DNA of 64,000 nucleotides. Origin: Thiorhodovibrio frisius (GTDB lineage: Bacteria > Pseudomonadota > Gammaproteobacteria > Chromatiales > Chromatiaceae). The DNA is taken from positions 2,412,501 to 2,476,500 of the forward strand of contig NZ_CP121471.1 in assembly GCF_033954835.1 (NCBI RefSeq), in the 5' to 3' direction. The notes under the pieces are model-generated. The model did no database searches and had not been told where the DNA came from. It was given only the letters and a program-made list of their open reading frames with translations. This document shows, in pieces, positions 17,237-25,359 of this stretch; position 1 is the stretch's first letter, and the number at the start of each line of letters is the position of its first letter. The position numbers were made by a program, and so were the translations under genes.

Positions 17237-18598
17237 ATGACTGAGGTTGGTTATCTACTTCTCGTGCTAGTGATGGCAGTCGCGTTCATCGTGCTTGCCA
17301 CCTCACAGTTGAAGTGGCACCCCTTCATTGTCCTGTTGATGGCCTCCTATGGCATCGGCTTTGGCGCTGGCATGGACCCACTGGCCATCGGCGCCACCAT
17401 CCGCTCCGGGTTCGGCAGCATCCTCGGCTATATTGGCATCATCATTATTCTTGGCTCCCTGATCGGTACCATCCTGGAGCGCACCGGGGCGGCGATTACC
17501 ATGGCCAATGCGGTGCTCAGGCTGCTTGGCGGTCGCTTTCCGGGGCTAGCAATGAGCCTCATGGGCTACGTGGTCTCTATCCCGGTGTTCTGTGATTCCG
17601 GATTCGTTATTCTGTCATCGCTGAAACGGGCATTGGCGGAGCGGGCCAGGGTGTCGGCGGTGATGATGAGCGTCGCCCTGGCCACTGGCCTGTTTGCCTC
17701 TCACACCCTGATTCCGCCCACCCCAGGCCCGATTGCGGCTGCCGGAAACCTGGGGCTGAGTGACAAGCTCGGCTTGGTCATCGTCACCGGGATTCTGGTC
17801 TCCTTCGCGGCGGTATTGACCGGCTATGCTTGGGCGGTCTTTGTCGGTCAGCGCCTGAGCAGTGGCGAAGATGGCGCCAATTTTGATGAGGCGGCCTACG
17901 AAAAGGCTCTGAAGGAATACGGCAAGCTGCCCTCGGCGACCATGGCTTTTGCCCCGATCATGGTGCCCATCCTGCTGATCGCACTTGGTTCGGTCGCAGC
18001 CTTCCCCAGTCATCCGTTGGGCGAAGGCACCGCCTTTGCGATCATCAGCTTTCTGGGCAAGCCCATCAATGCGCTGTTCATCGGCTTCTTTATCTCGCTG
18101 GGCCTGCTGCCGTCGTTGACCAAGGTGACCACCTACGACTGGATTGAGGACGGTCTCAAGAGCGCGGCCACCATCATCATGATCACTGGCGCCGGCGGTG
18201 GCCTCGGGACCATCCTGAAAGAGGCCGGCATCGGCGAGGTGCTGGGCAACGCATTGGCGAGTTACAACCTCGGCATCTTCCTGCCGTTCGTAATCGCCGC
18301 GGCGTTCAAGACCGCCCAAGGGTCCAGCACCGTGGCCCTGGTGGCGACCTCAGCCCTGATCGCGCCGATGCTCAATTCGCTGGGACTGGATTCGACCGCT
18401 GGTCAGGTGTTGACGGTCATGGCCATCGGCGCCGGGGCGATGACCGTATCGCACGCCAATGACAGCTTCTTTTGGGTCGTGGCGCAGTTCAGCAAGATGG
18501 ACGTCAGCACCGCCTATCGGGCGATGACGGTGGCGACCCTGATCCAGGGACTGACTGCGGTTGCGGTGGTGTACCTGATGTCGCTCGTATTGCTATGA
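17237..18598 (+). CDS. GntP family permease (gluconate/glycerate-type H+ symporter)
   Basis: A 453-residue inner-membrane symporter of the GntP family with about 12-14 hydrophobic segments from 'TEVGYLLLVLVMAVAFIVLA' on. Family blocks include 'PVFCDSGFVIL', 'HTLIPPTPGPIAAAG', 'TAQGSSTVALVAT' and 'VSHANDSFFWVV'. The ATG at 17237 follows a GAGGGG at about 17225-17230. It overlaps the glycerate kinase start by four bases, so glycerate or a related hydroxy acid is the likely substrate. Confidence 0.9.
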   Translation: MTEVGYLLLVLVMAVAFIVLATSQLKWHPFIVLLMASYGIGFGAGMDPLAIGATIRSGFGSILGYIGIIIILGSLIGTILERTGAAITMANAVLRLLGGRFPGLAMSLMGYVVSIPVFCDSGFVILSSLKRALAERARVSAVMMSVALATGLFASHTLIPPTPGPIAAAGNLGLSDKLGLVIVTGILVSFAAVLTGYAWAVFVGQRLSSGEDGANFDEAAYEKALKEYGKLPSATMAFAPIMVPILLIALGSVAAFPSHPLGEGTAFAIISFLGKPINALFIGFFISLGLLPSLTKVTTYDWIEDGLKSAATIIMITGAGGGLGTILKEAGIGEVLGNALASYNLGIFLPFVIAAAFKTAQGSSTVALVATSALIAPMLNSLGLDSTAGQVLTVMAIGAGAMTVSHANDSFFWVVAQFSKMDVSTAYRAMTVATLIQGLTAVAVVYLMSLVLL

Positions 18599-19866
18599 AC
18601 TCCCGCACTGCGATCAGGACCGAGCCGATGCGGGTCTTGGTGGCGCCTGATTCCTTCAAGGGAAGCATGGACGCGGCGACCTTTTGTGACATTGCTGAGG
18701 AAGTGTTCAGTGCCTGTCTGCCCGATTGCGAGGTGCCCAGTTGCGAGGTGCCCAGTTGCGAGGTGCCCAGTTGCGAGGTGCCCAGTTGCGAGGTGCCCAG
18801 TTGCGAGGTGATTAGCCTGCCGATGGCGGATGGTGGCGAGGGAACCGCCGAGGCGATGGTGAGAGGCACCGGCGGCGAAGTGCGGATGCTCAGCGTGACT
18901 GGCCCCATGGGCACGCCGGTCGAGGCCAGTTACGGCCTGCTCGGCGACGGCGTGACTGCGGTGGTGGAGATGGCGCAGGCGTCGGGGCTGCCGCTGGTGC
19001 CACCGGGGGCGCATGATCCGCTGCGGGCGACCTCCTATGGCACCGGCGAACTGATCGCCGAGGCACTGGGGCAGGGTGCCGAGCACGTCATCCTGGCACT
19101 GGGCGGGTCGGCGACCAACGACGGCGGCATGGGCGCACTGCAGGCGCTGGGCTTCCGTTTTCTCGATCATGCCGGCGCCCCGGTTGCCCCAACTGCCGAG
19201 GCGCTGAGGCAGATCAAGTCCGTGGTTTTCGACGACCTCCATGCCAAGCTGGACTCTGCCCGTTTCACCATCGCCTCGGACGTCACCAACCCCCTGCTTG
19301 GTGAGCGCGGCGCGACCGCAGTCTATGGTCCGCAGAAGGGGGCCGACGAAAAGGCGCTGCGGCACTTGGAGCAGGGTTTAGCCCATTTTGCCGATCTCAC
19401 CGACCAGGCGACCGGGACCGATCACCGCGAACACCCCGGCGCGGGAGCGGCCGGCGGCATGGGGTTCGGGTTCTTGAGTTATCTCGGCGCCACGCTACGC
19501 AGTGGTTTCGAGGTCGTCGCCGAGACCTACGGCCTGGAGCAACGGCTCCAACAGGGCCATTGGGATCTGCTGATCACCGGCGAGGGACAGGTCGATGTTC
19601 AGAGCATGCAGGGCAAGCTGGTCGGACGACTGGCCGAGCTGGGGCAGGCGCACCAGATTCCGGTTCTGGTGGTGGCTGGTTCGATCAGCGGTGATTTGGA
19701 GAACCTGTACCGCGCCGGCGTGACCAGCGTTTCAAGTATCGTTGAGGGGCCGATGACGCTGGAGCAAGCGATGGAACAGGCGCCAATGCTCTTGCGGCGG
19801 CGACTGACCGACCTGTGCCGATTGTGGCGGGTCGGGAGCTTGGTCGACCATGCAACGTCTTGCTAG
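18595..19866 (+). CDS. glxK: Glycerate kinase (GlxK/GarK family) with an internal CEVPS repeat
   Basis: A 423-residue type I glycerate kinase making 2- or 3-phosphoglycerate from glycerate. Motifs: 'VLVAPDSFKGSMDAATF', 'LPMADGGEGTAEAM', 'ALGGSATNDGGMGALQALG', 'SDVTNPLLGERGA' and 'GAGAAGGMGFG'. The ATG at 18595 overlaps the permease stop (ATGA); another ATG at 18628 starts directly at 'MRVLVAPDSFKG'. Residues after 'CLPD' are expanded by five in-frame copies of the pentapeptide CEVPS before the normal 'CEVISLPMADGGEG' resumes. The frame is intact and the insertion lies in a surface-type junction, so the enzyme may still work. Confidence 0.92.
   Translation: MNSRTAIRTEPMRVLVAPDSFKGSMDAATFCDIAEEVFSACLPDCEVPSCEVPSCEVPSCEVPSCEVPSCEVISLPMADGGEGTAEAMVRGTGGEVRMLSVTGPMGTPVEASYGLLGDGVTAVVEMAQASGLPLVPPGAHDPLRATSYGTGELIAEALGQGAEHVILALGGSATNDGGMGALQALGFRFLDHAGAPVAPTAEALRQIKSVVFDDLHAKLDSARFTIASDVTNPLLGERGATAVYGPQKGADEKALRHLEQGLAHFADLTDQATGTDHREHPGAGAAGGMGFGFLSYLGATLRSGFEVVAETYGLEQRLQQGHWDLLITGEGQVDVQSMQGKLVGRLAELGQAHQIPVLVVAGSISGDLENLYRAGVTSVSSIVEGPMTLEQAMEQAPMLLRRRLTDLCRLWRVGSLVDHATSC
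18727..18810 (+). repeat. 15-bp tandem repeat (5.6 copies) inside glycerate kinase gene
   Basis: The unit TGCGAGGTGCCCAGT is repeated five times without a mismatch from 18727 to 18801, followed by nine bases of a sixth unit. Being 15 bp, gain or loss of a unit keeps the frame and changes the protein by five residues (CEVPS). Perfect identity suggests recent slippage. Confidence 0.97.
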
Positions 19867-19930
19867 GATGGGGTGCTGCTTGGGTGTCGAGAATGCAATG
19901 GCCAGCTTTAACGCCGTGCGGCAACCGCTG

Positions 19931-19955
19931 CTGCATCAACTGCCCTGTGATGCAG
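19931..19955. terminator. Hairpin after glycerate kinase, possible terminator
   Basis: CTGCATCA (19931-19938) and TGATGCAG (19948-19955) form an 8-bp perfect stem about 65 bases after the glycerate kinase stop. No clear T-run follows, so termination is unproved. Just beyond, GATTGTTCTAAAAG is repeated twice (about 19971-20001). Confidence 0.35.
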
Positions 19956-19977
19956 CTGGAATTTCAGTGTGATTGTT

Positions 19978-20439
19978 CTAAAAGACGGATTGTTCTAAAA
20001 GGCTGATAGTCTTCCCATCGCGTTCCCCTTGATAGTACTGATCAAGAAGTTGTTCAAACACTGAGCCGGGAGGGGATACATAAGCAAACAATGTTGCACA
20101 TGATTTCAACTTCATGTCATCGGGAGAGCCAAAAATCTCCTGCGCAGAGCGATTCTCAAGACCAAGGAGCGCTTGAACACATTCATTCAATCGAATGCCC
20201 AGGATTGGATGGTTGAGGTATGCTTTGGCTTCCGTGATGCTTTTTATCGAATATTGTCTTGACGTAGCGCTAAAGCCTAAGCCGTCAAACTGCGGGAAAA
20301 TATACCACATCCAATGTGATTGCTTTTTGCCGTTATTAACTTCAGATAAAGCCCGCACGTAATTCCCTTCTTGTGCCTGTATGAAACGCGTTAAATGATA
20401 GGGATCAGTTGCTCCCTTCGCTTTCTCTACAGTAGACAT
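19978..20439 (-). CDS. DUF1810 family protein
   Basis: A 153-residue DUF1810 protein, function unknown. Family blocks are evident: 'LTRFIQAQEGNYVRALSEVNNGKKQSHWMWYIFPQ', 'GLGFSATSRQYSI', 'EAKAYLNHPILGIRL' and 'DDMKLKSCATLFAYV'. The ATG at 20439 is preferred because a GGGGGTG ribosome-binding motif lies about seven bases upstream; a GTG three codons earlier is also in frame. Base composition is lower in GC than neighbouring genes, consistent with a horizontally gained accessory gene. Confidence 0.85.
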   Translation of the reverse strand: MSTVEKAKGATDPYHLTRFIQAQEGNYVRALSEVNNGKKQSHWMWYIFPQFDGLGFSATSRQYSIKSITEAKAYLNHPILGIRLNECVQALLGLENRSAQEIFGSPDDMKLKSCATLFAYVSPPGSVFEQLLDQYYQGERDGKTISLLEQSVF

Positions 20440-20638
20440 AATTTTCACCCCCGCTGCCTGGCCTCATGCTCTGCCGAACCAGTTGAGCGAAAGCGAAACA
20501 GGCCTTGGCTGGAGCATATCCTTAGGTGTCCAGTCCCGGATGATAACGCAGCAAGGACCAGACATTGCGATACACTGTCGCGCTCAAGCGCCCGATGACA
20601 ACTCCGTTCAAACTGATCGCTCGGCCTATCCTCTGACC

Positions 20639-21274
20639 ATGTCCCACCATCACGATCTCTCCGTGCAAGCCGGTTTGCTCAAAGCCTATGCGGCTTTGGC
20701 GCAGACCTATGACGCCAATCGCGGTCTGTTCGACATGAGCGAGGTGCTGGAGGATAGCTTCAGTCGTCTGCCGCTGACGCCGGGTACCCTGATCGACCTT
20801 GGCTGCGGAGCCGGAGAACCGGTTCCGGCGGCCTTTCTAGAGCGCGGTTGGCAGGTGATCGGCGTCGACTTCTGCCCTGAAATGCTCGCCCTGGCTGCGC
20901 GCCATGTGCCGCAAATGCAGCGGGTGGAAGCCGACATGCAGGAGGTCGACTTCCCGGCTGAAAGTGCCGATGCCGTCACCGCCATCTATAGTCTGTTCCA
21001 TCTGCCAGCGAGCGAGCATCCGGACTTGTTCGCGCGCGTGCGCGGCTGGTTGCGGCCCGGCGGGCGGTTTCTCTTTACCTACGCCAGTCGCGACTACACT
21101 GGGCAGGATGAGTTCGACGGCTACAAGACCTTCATGGGGCAGCAGCTGTATTACAGCCATCGCGAGCCAGCAGGCTTGGCGCAGCAGGTAGCCGACGCCG
21201 GTCTGGAACTGGAGGCGGTTACCCCGCGCGACATCGGTGGCGAGCGGTTTCTATGGGTGTCTGCCAAGCGCTAA
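20639..21274 (+). CDS. Class I SAM-dependent methyltransferase
   Basis: A 211-residue methyltransferase with a Methyltransf_25-like core: motif I 'LIDLGCGAGEPVPAAFLERG', post-I acidic 'VIGVDFCPEMLALA', 'VEADMQEVDFP' (motif II region), 'AVTAIYSLFHLP' and 'VRGWLRPGGRFLFTY'. The substrate cannot be told. The ATG at 20639 gives a normal N-terminus; a much longer upstream frame lacks homology. Confidence 0.85.
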   Translation: MSHHHDLSVQAGLLKAYAALAQTYDANRGLFDMSEVLEDSFSRLPLTPGTLIDLGCGAGEPVPAAFLERGWQVIGVDFCPEMLALAARHVPQMQRVEADMQEVDFPAESADAVTAIYSLFHLPASEHPDLFARVRGWLRPGGRFLFTYASRDYTGQDEFDGYKTFMGQQLYYSHREPAGLAQQVADAGLELEAVTPRDIGGERFLWVSAKR

Positions 21275-21654
21275 GCGCTCGGCCCAGAGACGACGCTTAT
21301 CAATGGGTTTAGCCTGTTGAGCTGAGCCACTCCAGCGCGGCCAAAATATGCATCGCCGAGTTGATTCGAGTGTTCTCGGCTACATCAGCACATCTGCAAA
21401 CCGGTTTCGTCATAGATCAATTGTAACGAGCCGATTGTGATTGATTGCTCCTTGACTACCGCAGTTTCATTGTCCGCAACACCTTGTAGCCAGCGCGCTG
21501 GCGCCGGCATTGCCTCGACTGCCGAGCCATCCAGCGGAGAGCGCAGGCCAGGGGGTTCGACGGTCGTCCATCGGCCCTGGGGGGTGCTGCTGTGACGCGC
21601 TTGAGCGGGTTGTAGTAAATTCGTGCATAAAGACTGATTGATGGAGTGACCGCC
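21275..21654. other. 380-bp stretch without a convincing gene
   Basis: Between the methyltransferase and the second Uma2 gene neither strand carries a reading frame with family resemblance or a good ribosome-binding site. Short frames on the minus strand are Arg/Ser-rich in the way of out-of-frame GC-rich DNA. I see no repeat or strong hairpin. Confidence 0.5.
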
Positions 21655-22245
21655 ATGTCGAATCTCGCTGGATTACCCTATCTGACGCTGGAAGACTATC
21701 TTGCGGGCGAAGAGACATCGGATGTGAAGCACGAATATATCGCCGGCGAGGTCTTCGCCATCGCGGGCGCGAGCGAGGAGCATGTCACCATCTCGGGCAA
21801 TATATTCGCGATGCTGCGCGCCCATGTACGCGGCAGCGATTGCCGGGTCTATATCACCGACATGAAGCTGCTGGTCGCCATCGAAGCCGCCGAGAACGTT
21901 TTTTATCCAGATGTCTTCGTCACCTGTTCACCGGCGGATGCGGCGGAGCGAAAGCTCAAGCGCGATCCGACCCTGATTGTTGAGGTGCTCTCGGAGTCGA
22001 CCGAGGCCTATGATCGCGGCGCCAAGTTCGCCCACTACCGGCAGTTGGAGTCGCTGCGAGAATATGTGCTGATCGATTCACGGTCCCGATCGATCGAGGT
22101 TTTCCGACGTCGCGACCAAGGTTGGCTGCTGTGTCCGCTCGTCCCTGAAGCGCCCCTGATGCTCGAGTCTTTGGAGTTCTCCTGCGAGCAAGACGCCGTC
22201 TATGAGGATGTGATCTTCAATTCGCGCGAAACGGACGACGGCTGA
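21655..22245 (+). CDS. Uma2 family (DUF820) PD-(D/E)XK-like protein
   Basis: A 196-residue Uma2-family protein, paralogous to the one at 602-1165. Shared blocks: 'LTLEDYLAGEETSDVKHEYIAGEVFAIAGASEEH', 'YITDMKLLV', 'VFYPDVFVTC' and 'PTLIVEVLSESTEAYDRGAKFAHYRQL'. The ATG at 21655 follows GGAG at about 21643-21646; a GTG at 21646 is also in frame. Predicted nuclease-like fold, role unknown. Confidence 0.88.
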   Translation: MSNLAGLPYLTLEDYLAGEETSDVKHEYIAGEVFAIAGASEEHVTISGNIFAMLRAHVRGSDCRVYITDMKLLVAIEAAENVFYPDVFVTCSPADAAERKLKRDPTLIVEVLSESTEAYDRGAKFAHYRQLESLREYVLIDSRSRSIEVFRRRDQGWLLCPLVPEAPLMLESLEFSCEQDAVYEDVIFNSRETDDG

Positions 22246-22330
22246 CATGCTTTTGGCACTGCACGCGAAGGGCGTGTGACTCCCGGCTTTTTTGCTGGCC
22301 TGACTATTCTTACTTGGAGCGAACCGAACA

Positions 22331-24424
22331 ATGATTGCAAACTTAAAATTCAGAACCCAGCTTCTTTCGGGAAATGCCCTGATTCTGGCTCTGATGATTG
22401 CCATCGCAGTCGTGGTCTATCTGAGCATCAACTCGCTGCTACAGAATTTTCAGTGGGTTAACCATACGCATGAAGTCCTTGCTGAGGCGTCCAGCATTGA
22501 AGCTGCGGCTGTTGATATGGAAACAGGCATGCGCGGCTATCTGCTTGCGGGAAAGGAGCAGTTTCTCGACCCGTACAAGAGCGGAAAGCAGGCCTTTGAT
22601 GCACTGATTGGCCAGCTGTCAAAGACCGTCGATGACAATCCTGCTCAGGTGCAATTGCTTGCGGAGACCCAGGAAACGATCGATCAGTGGCAAGCCAAGG
22701 TGACCGAGCCAGCCATTGAATTGCGGCGGGAGATTGGCGATGCCAAGACCATGAACGACATGGCAAGCTTGGTTCAAGAGGCTCGCGGTAAGCAATACTT
22801 TGACACATTTCGCGAGCAGATTGCCACCTTTATTGGGCGCGAAGAAAAGTTGATGCAAGAGCGCCAGGCCAAGGCCAGATCAGCTACCGATATCGATGAG
22901 CTCAGGCAATTGGTTGCCTGGGTTGATCACACCTATGAGGTGATTGCAAGTGCACAGGCCATTCTCGCATCTGCGGTTGATATGGAAACCGGTATGCGCG
23001 GCTACCTTCTTGCTGGCAGAGATGAATTTCTCGAACCCTATAACTCCGGCAAGGCCAACTTTTATCAGTTAGTCGCTTCCTTATCGAAAACTGTCGACGA
23101 CAACCCCGCCCAGGTTGACCTGCTGAAAGAGATCAATGCCACCATTACTGAGTGGATCAATCAGGTGGTCGAAGTTCAGATCGCCCTGCGTCGCGAAATT
23201 GGCGATGCCAAGAGTATGGATGACATGGCGAGATTGGTTGGAGAGGAAAAAGGCAAGGTCTATTTCGATAAATTCCGCGAGCAGATCAAGACTTTTAAGG
23301 AGAGAGAAGAAGGGCTCATGGGTGCCCGGATGGCAAGTCTTGAGTCAACTTCGTCCAGGGCCGTCAATGTCGCCATTTTTGGGACCTTATTGGCAGTCAT
23401 TATCGGCATCGGCATTGCGGTTCTGTTGACCCGCATAATCATGAGGCAGTTGGGTGGTGAGCCGGCCGTGATTGCCGATGTCACGCGCAGGGTTGCTGAC
23501 GGCGACCTGGCAATCAAGTTTGATCAAACCAATCTGCAGGGCGTCTACAAGGATATGTTTGCCATGGTCGAGCGCCTGCGCCAAATCGTCGGTGAGGTGC
23601 GTGTGGGTGCCGACAGTCTTTCCTCCGCGTCGAGCCAGGTGAGTTCGACGGCCCAGGCGCTGAGCCAAGGTGCGACCGAACAGGCGGCGAGCGTCGAGGA
23701 GACCACCTCGAGCATTGAGCAGCTGAATGGATCGGTCCAGCAGAACACCGAGAATGCCCGGGTCACCAGCGGTATTGCCAAGAGTTCGGCGGACGAGGCC
23801 GGACGCGGCGGTGATGCCGTGAAGCGCACGGTGAATGCCATGAAGGAGATTGCCGGCAAGATCGGTCTGATTGAAGACATCGCCTACAAGACCAATCTTC
23901 TCGCGCTTAACGCCGCCATTGAGGCGGCGCGCGCAGGTGAACATGGTAAGGGGTTCACCGTGGTGGCCGCCGAGGTGCGCAAGCTTGCCGAGAATAGTGG
24001 CGTGACTGCGCAGGAGATCAACCAGCTTGCCACCGGCAGCGTCGCCATTGCTGAGGAGGCCGGCAAGCTGTTGGCGCAGATGGTGCCGGACATCGTCAAG
24101 ACCGCCGACCTCATTGAAGAGATCACGGCCGCTTCGAGTGAGCAAGCCGCCGGCATCGGTCAGATCAGCCAGGCGATGAGCCAGCTCGACAAGGCCACCC
24201 AGCAAAACGCCTCCGCCTCCGAAGAGCTGGCTGCTACCGCAGAAGAACTCAGTGGTCAGGCCGGTCAGCTACAGCAGACGATGGCCTTCTTTCGCACCGG
24301 CAGTGGGGGGAGCCAGCGAGCCGCCGTCCGCAGCGCATTGCACAAAATCAATGCTGACATTGACAAGACCGGCGACGACGCAGGGGACTTCTCGGCCGAC
24401 AGCGACGACTTCGAGCGTTTTTGA
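22331..24424 (+). CDS. Methyl-accepting chemotaxis protein with two CHASE3-like sensor regions
   Basis: A 697-residue membrane chemoreceptor. TM1 is at about 12-36; the periplasmic part contains two homologous copies of a CHASE3-type module, about 40-190 and 195-335, each with '[15 protein letters not shown]', '[11 protein letters not shown]', '[13 protein letters not shown]' and a 'FREQI' end. TM2 is at about 348-370, then HAMP, and the cytoplasmic signalling hairpin with the invariant '[25 protein letters not shown]'. No CheB/CheR-binding NWETF-type pentapeptide is at the C-terminus, which ends 'DDFERF'. An unknown ligand would adjust flagellar or pilus motility through CheA. Confidence 0.93.
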   Translation: MIANLKFRTQLLSGNALILALMIAIAVVVYLSINSLLQNFQWVNHTHEVLAEASSIEAAAVDMETGMRGYLLAGKEQFLDPYKSGKQAFDALIGQLSKTVDDNPAQVQLLAETQETIDQWQAKVTEPAIELRREIGDAKTMNDMASLVQEARGKQYFDTFREQIATFIGREEKLMQERQAKARSATDIDELRQLVAWVDHTYEVIASAQAILASAVDMETGMRGYLLAGRDEFLEPYNSGKANFYQLVASLSKTVDDNPAQVDLLKEINATITEWINQVVEVQIALRREIGDAKSMDDMARLVGEEKGKVYFDKFREQIKTFKEREEGLMGARMASLESTSSRAVNVAIFGTLLAVIIGIGIAVLLTRIIMRQLGGEPAVIADVTRRVADGDLAIKFDQTNLQGVYKDMFAMVERLRQIVGEVRVGADSLSSASSQVSSTAQALSQGATEQAASVEETTSSIEQLNGSVQQNTENARVTSGIAKSSADEAGRGGDAVKRTVNAMKEIAGKIGLIEDIAYKTNLLALNAAIEAARAGEHGKGFTVVAAEVRKLAENSGVTAQEINQLATGSVAIAEEAGKLLAQMVPDIVKTADLIEEITAASSEQAAGIGQISQAMSQLDKATQQNASASEELAATAEELSGQAGQLQQTMAFFRTGSGGSQRAAVRSALHKINADIDKTGDDAGDFSADSDDFERF

Positions 24425-24543
24425 GTGGACAAAGGAGATGAGCGATTCTATGGGACTCGTCAGGTTCTGTTGTGCTCTGATGAGCGCTTTCCTGAAGCCT
24501 CTAGTCGGGCACCTTCGTTAATTCTTGAAGACCTAGAGTGAGG

Positions 24544-25359
24544 ATGATGCCGCAGCTTTCCACACAGATTCGCCTGGCTCCGTGGTGGCGGGCCTTTGTC
24601 GTCGCCACGCGATTTTTGACGCGCATTCCTCTGCCGGAAGTGCCGGGAGGTGGCGAATGGCAAGCGGCGGATTCCGCGCGCGCGGCGCTGCTTTACCCGC
24701 TGGTGGGTCTGCTGGTTGGCGCTATCTTGTGGCTGGTGGTATGGCTATTGGGGGCGGCTCCGGCGCCAGTGGTTGCGACCCTGGTGCTCATCGCCTGGGT
24801 ATGGGGCACGGGTGCGCTGCATCTTGATGGCCTTGCAGACTGTGCCGATGCCTGGGTCGGCGGTCTGGGAGACCGTGCGCGAACCCTGTTGATTCTGAAA
24901 GACCCGCATCTGGGTGCGATGGGCGCGGTCGCGCTTTTGCTGGCATTGCTGGCGAAATGGAGCGCGCTCTTCGTCCTTGCCAGCCGGTTGGACTCCGCGA
25001 CCATTGGCTTGCTGCCGATTTCGGCTGCGCTGCTGCTGATTCCAGCCCTGGCGCGCGCGCAGATTCTACTGCTGGCGCTGGTAACGCCCCCGGCGACGGA
25101 AACGGGCATGGGAGCGGCGCTGCGTGCCTGCCTTCCGCTTGCGGCGGCCCGGGCGGTAGTGGCGGCCTGGTGGTTGCTGGCCGGACTCCTGCTGGGCTGG
25201 AGCGTGCTTGGCTGGTTGGCGCTGGCTGGGCTGCTGTTGTGGCTCTGGCGTGCCTCTATGCGCCAGCGCTTGGGCGGCTTTACTGGCGATACCGCAGGCG
25301 CCCTGGTGGAGATGACCGAGGTGGGGCTAGTCCTTCTGGTCGCCGCGCGGCTTGGCTGA
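24544..25359 (+). CDS. cobS: Adenosylcobinamide-GDP ribazoletransferase (cobalamin synthase)
   Basis: A 271-residue integral membrane enzyme joining AdoCbi-GDP and alpha-ribazole to make adenosylcobalamin. 'FVVATRFLTRIPLP' at the N-terminus, 'GALHLDGLADCADAWVGG' with its Asp-rich metal site, 'LKDPHLGAMGAVAL' and the late 'RLGGFTGDTAGALVEMTEV' are diagnostic. Several hydrophobic segments separate them. ATG at 24544 or 24547 is likely; a GTG at 24538 is also in frame. It is separated from cobU/cobC by about 18 kb. Its last 33 bases overlap the convergent DUF349 gene. Confidence 0.94.
   Translation: MMPQLSTQIRLAPWWRAFVVATRFLTRIPLPEVPGGGEWQAADSARAALLYPLVGLLVGAILWLVVWLLGAAPAPVVATLVLIAWVWGTGALHLDGLADCADAWVGGLGDRARTLLILKDPHLGAMGAVALLLALLAKWSALFVLASRLDSATIGLLPISAALLLIPALARAQILLLALVTPPATETGMGAALRACLPLAAARAVVAAWWLLAGLLLGWSVLGWLALAGLLLWLWRASMRQRLGGFTGDTAGALVEMTEVGLVLLVAARLG

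Noticed and set aside
24438-24521. Small frame (about 27 codons) with a good AAAGGAG before its ATG, between the chemoreceptor and cobS
   Set aside because: The ribosome-binding site is good but the peptide has no recognisable feature; could be a leader peptide, but not supported.
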